Shown here in pieces: positions 4,019 through 7,919 of a stretch of 7,919 nt of DNA (the first letter of the stretch is position 1; each line of letters begins with the position of its first letter). The notes under the pieces were generated by a model that searched no databases, was not told where the DNA came from, and saw only the letters and a program-made list of their open reading frames with translations. The DNA is from an uncultured Pseudomonadota bacterium (lineage in GTDB: Bacteria; Pseudomonadota; Gammaproteobacteria; Burkholderiales; SG8-39): positions 1 through 7,919 of the forward strand of contig CAITSH010000159.1 in the NCBI GenBank assembly GCA_903895005.1, in the 5' to 3' direction. The translations under genes were made by a program, and so were the position numbers.

Positions 4019-5995
4019 ATGAAACGCATTCTTCCCCTGCTATGCCTTGCCGCGCTCACCATACTCTCGACGGCCGCCCATGCGCGCCTCACCCAGTTGC
4101 AGATCGAGCGCGTGCAGCCTTTTGCCGGCGGCACGGCCTTCGGCGAGGTCGGCGGCTACGAGCATGTCAGCGGCATCGCCCGCGGCGAACTCGACAAGGA
4201 CGACCCGCACAACAAGGGCATCGTTAATCTCGAGCGTGTGCGCATTAATATTCGCGGCAAGGTCGAGTACGAGGTCGATTTCGAAATGCTGCGCCCCGTC
4301 GATCTGGCGCGCGGCAACCGAAAGATCCTTTATGAAGTGAACAACCGCGGCCGCAAGTTCATGCTGCCATGGCTGCTCGACGCGCCGGTTCAGGCGGTGG
4401 GCGCGGCCAACGACCTCGCCGCCGTCAAGGATGCGGGCAACGCCCTGTTCTTTCGCCAGGGCTGGACCATGGTCTGGAGCGGCTGGGATCCGGACGCCCC
4501 GCGCAGCAACAAGGGCATGGCGATGAAATCCATCGTGCCCCTCGAAAACGGCCAGCCGATCGTGCGCACCATCCGCGAAGAGCTGGTATCGGGAACGCGC
4601 GCCAATCCGGTCGACACCTTCCGCCTCAGCTACGACACCGCAACCTTCGACCAGAACCAGGCGACGCTGACCGTGCGCCGTCGCGAAGCGGATGCGCGCG
4701 TCGAAATTCCGCTGCCGGCGTGGTCTTACGTCAACGCGCGCGAGATCATGTTGCGGCCACCGGGTACCAAGCCCGAACCGGGCTCGCTGTATGAGTTGCG
4801 CTACCCGGCCAAGGATCCGAAGGTGCTGGGCATCGGCTTTGCCGCAACGCGCGATGTGATTTCGTTCTTGCGTTATGAAGCCAGCGACGCCGAGATGAAG
4901 CCCAACCCGCTCGGCCGCAACATCCAGTCGGTCATCGCGGTGGGCATTTCACAGTCGGGCCGCTACCTGCGCGACCACATTTCGCAGGGCTTCAATGAAG
5001 ACGAATCGGGCCGCCGCGTGTTCGACGGCGTGCTCGCACACATCTCGGGCGTCGGCCGCATGTTCATGAACACCGAGTTCGGCGAACCGGGCCGCACCAA
5101 CACCCAGCACGAAGACCACCTCTACCCGGAAAACGAGTTTCCGTTTTCCGCGGCAAACATGAAAGACCCGGTCAGCGGCAAACGCGGCGCACTGTTCCGC
5201 GGCAATGCCTCGGACCCGCTGCTGATCGAGGTCAACACCTCCACCGAGTACTGGCAAAAAGGCGCGTCGCTGCTGCACACCGATCCGCTTGGCAAATCCG
5301 ATGCGAAGCTGCCCGCCAACGCACGCGTCTACATGATTGCAGGCACGCAGCACGGCGGCCGGGCCGGTCTCACCACCGCACCGGGCCAGTGTGCCAACCC
5401 GCGCAACCCGCACAGCCCCGCGCCCGCCTTGCGCGCACTCATTGTTGCGCTCGACGAATGGGTATCCAGGGGCAAGGCACCTCCGCCCAGCCAGGTACCG
5501 ACGCTCGCCGCACGTACCCTGGTCGCGCACGATGCGACCGGATTCCCAGAGCTTCCCGGCACGCAGGTGGCGCGTTTTGGCAACAAGCTCGAACTGTTTG
5601 GCGATTGGCAGAACCCGCAGCCCGACACATCCAAAGCCTATACAACGCTGGTATCCAAAGTGGACAAAGACGGCAACGAACTCGCTGGCATACGCCTGCC
5701 CGATATCGCCGTGCCCCTGGCGACCTACACCGGCTGGAACCTTTACAAGGCGCCCTTCACCGAGGGCGAGCTGTGCGACCGTGACGGCAGCTATCTCGCC
5801 TTCGCCAAGACCCGCGCCGAGCGTGAAGCCAAAAGCGACCCGCGTCCGTCGCTTGAAGAGCGCTATGCGGGCCAGGCCGATTACGTGGGCAAGGTAATCA
5901 AGGCGGCGAGCGCGCTGGTCAAGGCGCGACTGCTGCTACCCGAGGATGCCGAAGCCTACGCGCAGGCGGCAACGCGCCGGCGCATTCTCGACTAG
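4019..5995 (+). CDS. Secreted alpha/beta-hydrolase-domain protein (PF20091-like), function unknown
   Basis: This 658-residue protein begins with a Sec signal peptide: MKR, a hydrophobic core to about residue 18 and a cleavage site near AHA (20-23), so the mature protein is probably periplasmic. I recognise the large uncharacterised alpha/beta-hydrolase family covered by Pfam PF20091. GISQSGRYLR (309-318) is the nucleophile elbow, with S311 the best candidate and S313 an alternative. GFNEDESGRRVFDG (324-337) is a family hallmark. E410 in VNTSTEYW and H445 in AGTQHGG are plausible acid and base of the catalytic triad. Family members are presumed esterases or related hydrolases, but I know of no defined substrate. 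The strong Shine-Dalgarno and 28-bp gap after folA, with no terminator between, suggest read-through from the folA promoter. Convergent with the dehydrogenase gene downstream. The triad assignment is inference from motif position. Confidence 0.88.
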   Translation: MKRILPLLCLAALTILSTAAHARLTQLQIERVQPFAGGTAFGEVGGYEHVSGIARGELDKDDPHNKGIVNLERVRINIRGKVEYEVDFEMLRPVDLARGNRKILYEVNNRGRKFMLPWLLDAPVQAVGAANDLAAVKDAGNALFFRQGWTMVWSGWDPDAPRSNKGMAMKSIVPLENGQPIVRTIREELVSGTRANPVDTFRLSYDTATFDQNQATLTVRRREADARVEIPLPAWSYVNAREIMLRPPGTKPEPGSLYELRYPAKDPKVLGIGFAATRDVISFLRYEASDAEMKPNPLGRNIQSVIAVGISQSGRYLRDHISQGFNEDESGRRVFDGVLAHISGVGRMFMNTEFGEPGRTNTQHEDHLYPENEFPFSAANMKDPVSGKRGALFRGNASDPLLIEVNTSTEYWQKGASLLHTDPLGKSDAKLPANARVYMIAGTQHGGRAGLTTAPGQCANPRNPHSPAPALRALIVALDEWVSRGKAPPPSQVPTLAARTLVAHDATGFPELPGTQVARFGNKLELFGDWQNPQPDTSKAYTTLVSKVDKDGNELAGIRLPDIAVPLATYTGWNLYKAPFTEGELCDRDGSYLAFAKTRAEREAKSDPRPSLEERYAGQADYVGKVIKAASALVKARLLLPEDAEAYAQAATRRRILD

Positions 5996-6041
5996 ACATA
6001 GCGCGAAACGGCACGGCCTTACGCCTTGCACAACATGCTGG

Positions 6042-6064
6042 AAACCCGCGCCAGGCGGGCGTTT
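6042..6064. terminator. Possible bidirectional terminator between convergent genes
   Basis: CCCGC (6045-6049) pairs with GCGGG (6055-6059) around the loop GCCAG, and AAA (6042-6044) can pair with TTT (6062-6064) across a two-base bulge. The hairpin sits in the 83-bp gap between the stops of the hydrolase and the minus-strand dehydrogenase, where a shared terminator is expected. The T-tract is only three bases on each strand, so termination would be weak. Confidence 0.4.
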
Positions 6065-6078
6065 GCACCCTATGCAGC

Positions 6079-7254
6079 CTATACCGTCTGGCGGAAGTAG
6101 TCCTCCACCACCGCCACGTGCCGTGGCGTCAGGTCGGCAACGCTGCCACAGCCGGTGAGCGCGAATACACGCTCAAGCTCGTCACGCAAGATCGCGAGAG
6201 CACGCGCCACGCCCGGCTCACCACCCGCAGCAAGGCCGTACAAGGTGGCACGCCCGAGCAACACAGCATCGGCGCCCAGCGCGAGCGCCTTGGCAATGTC
6301 CGATCCGCGACGAAAGCCGCCATCCACCAGAACCTGCATGCTGTCGCCGACCGCGGCGACAATTTCAGGCAGCGCCTCAATCGTCGCCGGCGCACTGTCC
6401 AGGGCGCGTCCGCCGTGATTGGACACCACCACACCCTCGGCGCCGGCCTGTTTTGCACACAACGCATCCTCGGCGGTCAGAATGCCCTTGACCAGCAGCG
6501 GCCCCTGCCATTGCGTGCGCATCCAGCGGATATCCTCCCAGCTGAGTTTCGGATTGCGCTGGGAGCGCGTGAATTCGGCAAGGTCATGGGCATTGGCCCC
6601 GGGCTTTGCAAACTCGGCGACGTTTTCAAAGCGCGGCATGCCTCGGGCAAGCCAGGTCGAGGTGAGCCAGCGCGGGTGCATCAGTCCGTCCAGCACCACG
6701 CGCGGTGTCAGCCTGATCTCGTGCGCAAAGTGGTTACGCAGGTCGCGCTCGCGCTTGCCGCCCACGAGCGAGTCGACGGTGATGATCATCGCCTTGTAGC
6801 CCGCGGTCGCAGCCCGCTCGGCGAGGCGCGCGCACAACGCGCGGTCGCCCCACGGATAGAGCTGGAAGAAGTTCACGCCGGGCGAATCAGCGGCCACCTG
6901 CTCGATGGAATTATTCGAGGCGGTCGAGAGCGCAAAGCCGACGCCGGCCTTCGAGGCCGCGCGCGCAAGTTGCATGTCGCCATCGGGCCAGTGGATGCCG
7001 TTAAGCCCGGTCGGTCCAATCATGAAGGGCGCGGAGAGCTTGTTGCCGAACAGCGTTATGCCAAGGTCGCGCTGCCCCTTGCCCGTCAGCACGCGCGGGC
7101 GCAGGCGGTAGCGGTCAAAGCCCGCGCGATTGGCGCGCAGCGTGCGCTCGTCCTCGGCACCGCCGTCCATGAAATCGAATATGACCCCGGGCAACCGTCG
7201 CTTTGCCAGCAGCGCCAGGTCGTCAATGCTGACTGCGTCTTGTAGCTTTGTCAT
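6079..7254 (-). CDS. FMN-dependent 2-hydroxy acid dehydrogenase, mandelate dehydrogenase (MdlB)-like
   Basis: This enzyme (391 residues) belongs to the glycolate oxidase / lactate dehydrogenase / mandelate dehydrogenase family, which oxidises 2-hydroxy acids to 2-keto acids with FMN. Visible elements: IGPTGLNG (79-86), STASNNSIE (110-118), QLY with Y133, D161 and R168, FMN-binding K256 in LLVKG, the base H280 and R283 in SNHGGRALD, and GFRRGSD (313-319). Glycine 83 and the VVLDG..HPRW..GMP segment (about 186-208) match the Pseudomonas mandelate dehydrogenase, where that segment anchors the enzyme to the membrane; this favours a respiratory dehydrogenase over an oxidase. Two active-site positions differ: F28 replaces the conserved Tyr, and A284 replaces Gln in GGRQLD. 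The ATG at 7254 aligns with MdlB's start; an ATG at 7314 would overlap the upstream gene. It lies 17 bp after the binding-protein gene. The exact substrate is uncertain. Confidence 0.93.
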   Translation of the reverse strand: MTKLQDAVSIDDLALLAKRRLPGVIFDFMDGGAEDERTLRANRAGFDRYRLRPRVLTGKGQRDLGITLFGNKLSAPFMIGPTGLNGIHWPDGDMQLARAASKAGVGFALSTASNNSIEQVAADSPGVNFFQLYPWGDRALCARLAERAATAGYKAMIITVDSLVGGKRERDLRNHFAHEIRLTPRVVLDGLMHPRWLTSTWLARGMPRFENVAEFAKPGANAHDLAEFTRSQRNPKLSWEDIRWMRTQWQGPLLVKGILTAEDALCAKQAGAEGVVVSNHGGRALDSAPATIEALPEIVAAVGDSMQVLVDGGFRRGSDIAKALALGADAVLLGRATLYGLAAGGEPGVARALAILRDELERVFALTGCGSVADLTPRHVAVVEDYFRQTV

Positions 7255-7271
7255 TTCAATGCCCCGCTGAT

Positions 7272-7919
7272 TCAATCGGCGCGAATGCCGGCCTTCTGGA
7301 TGATGGGACGCCACCTGGCGATCTCGGCGACGATGAGGTCCATGAATTGCTGCGGCGTGCCGCCGACGGGAATCGCCCCCTGCGTGGCGAGGCTTTCGCG
7401 CATGGCCGGCTGCGCGATGATCTTGTTCACCTCGGCGTTGAGCCGCGCCACCACCTCTGGCGGCGTACCCGCCGGTGCCAGCAGTCCGTACCAGGCCGTG
7501 ACCTCAAACCCTGGCAGTCCGGCCTCCTCCGCGGTGGGCAGCTCGGGCAGCGAGGGCACGCGCTGGCGCGAGGTGATAGCCAGCGCCTTGACCCTGCCAC
7601 CCCTGATATGCGGCATGGCCGAGGCGAGTGGTTCCACCATCAACTGGATCTGGCCGGCGATCAGGTCGGGAATGGCCTGGCCGCTGCCCTGGTAGGGCAC
7701 GTGGACCATTTCGATGCCGGCGAGGCTTTTCAGAAACTCACCGGCAAGGTGTTGCGCGGCGCCGTTGCCACCCGAGCCGAAGTTGATGAAATTGGGCCGC
7801 GCGCGCGCGAGTTCGATCAGCTCGCGCAACGTATTGACCTGCAGGCCGGCACTCACGATCACGACCAGCGGCACCGAGGCCATCTGCCCGACGGCGGCGA
7901 AGTCCTTCACCGGGTCAAA
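7272..7919 (-). CDS. Bug/TctC-family periplasmic solute-binding protein (5' end outside window)
   Basis: The visible 215 residues are the C-terminal two thirds of a tripartite tricarboxylate transporter receptor, normally about 320-330 residues; the signal peptide and first roughly 100 residues lie beyond the right edge. Family hallmarks appear in order: FDPVKDFAAVG at the truncated end, FGSGGNGAAQHLAGEF, HVPYQGSGQAIPDLIAGQ, PTAEEAGLPGFEV, WYGLLAPAGTPPEVV and a closing REIARW-like helix. These proteins bind small carboxylates, amino acids or other solutes in the periplasm and may feed a TctA/TctB membrane pair, but many are orphan receptors; no transporter gene is visible. The GTG at 7910 is internal, since the frame continues upstream with typical family residues. 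The dehydrogenase gene starts 17 bp after the stop, indicating an operon in which the bound ligand may be, or lead to, the enzyme's substrate. Confidence 0.95.
   Translation of the reverse strand, partial: FDPVKDFAAVGQMASVPLVVIVSAGLQVNTLRELIELARARPNFINFGSGGNGAAQHLAGEFLKSLAGIEMVHVPYQGSGQAIPDLIAGQIQLMVEPLASAMPHIRGGRVKALAITSRQRVPSLPELPTAEEAGLPGFEVTAWYGLLAPAGTPPEVVARLNAEVNKIIAQPAMRESLATQGAIPVGGTPQQFMDLIVAEIARWRPIIQKAGIRAD

Noticed and set aside
4949..5530. A 193-codon minus-strand open frame within the hydrolase gene
   Set aside because: It is antisense to the conserved catalytic core of the hydrolase and shows no signal, motif or ribosome-binding site.
6118..7245. A 375-codon open frame on the plus strand
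   Set aside because: It is fully antisense to the 2-hydroxy acid dehydrogenase, whose signature residues are all in the minus-strand frame. No domain is recognisable in the plus-strand translation.
7255..7314. Earlier ATG at 7314 for the dehydrogenase
   Set aside because: The extra 20 residues overlap the end of the binding-protein gene and have no counterpart in mandelate dehydrogenase, which aligns from the ATG at 7254.

Overview
The window looks like an ordinary chromosomal segment of a GC-rich betaproteobacterium, most likely of the order Burkholderiales. I infer this from three things: the Bug/TctC-type solute-binding protein, a family greatly expanded in that order; the thyA/folA neighbourhood; and the GC-rich third codon positions, which also create long antisense shadow reading frames. 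No RNA genes, CRISPR array, insertion sequence or phage gene is visible.

Layout, left to right. Positions 1-262 are non-coding with an AT-rich patch (about 60-110) that holds an 8-bp inverted repeat. Three plus-strand genes follow at short spacing: a Rieske non-haem iron oxygenase (263-1369), a two-domain sulfurtransferase of the SseA type (1388-2242) and thymidylate synthase thyA (2279-3073). A small lipoprotein gene lies on the minus strand (3099-3404), convergent with thyA and divergent from the next gene. Dihydrofolate reductase folA (3445-3990) follows, and 28 bp later a secreted alpha/beta-hydrolase-domain protein (4019-5995). A hairpin at about 6042-6064 separates these from two minus-strand genes read right to left: a Bug-type solute-binding protein (7272-7919, 5' end outside the window) and an FMN-dependent 2-hydroxy acid dehydrogenase close to mandelate dehydrogenase (6079-7254).

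How the genes fit together. ThyA makes dTMP and releases dihydrofolate, which FolA reduces back to tetrahydrofolate. The two genes are split here by the antisense lipoprotein gene, so folA appears to have its own promoter. That promoter has a perfect TATAAT ending only 5 nt before the folA ATG, so the folA mRNA is predicted to be leaderless or nearly so. The minus-strand pair at the right end suggests uptake and oxidation of a 2-hydroxy carboxylate, but the substrate cannot be read from sequence.

I found no clearly novel multi-gene system. The points most worth a second look are the folA promoter/start arrangement, the active-site substitutions in the mandelate-dehydrogenase-like enzyme, the glutamate at the inter-subunit bridging position of the Rieske oxygenase, and DNA palindromes inside the small lipoprotein gene.
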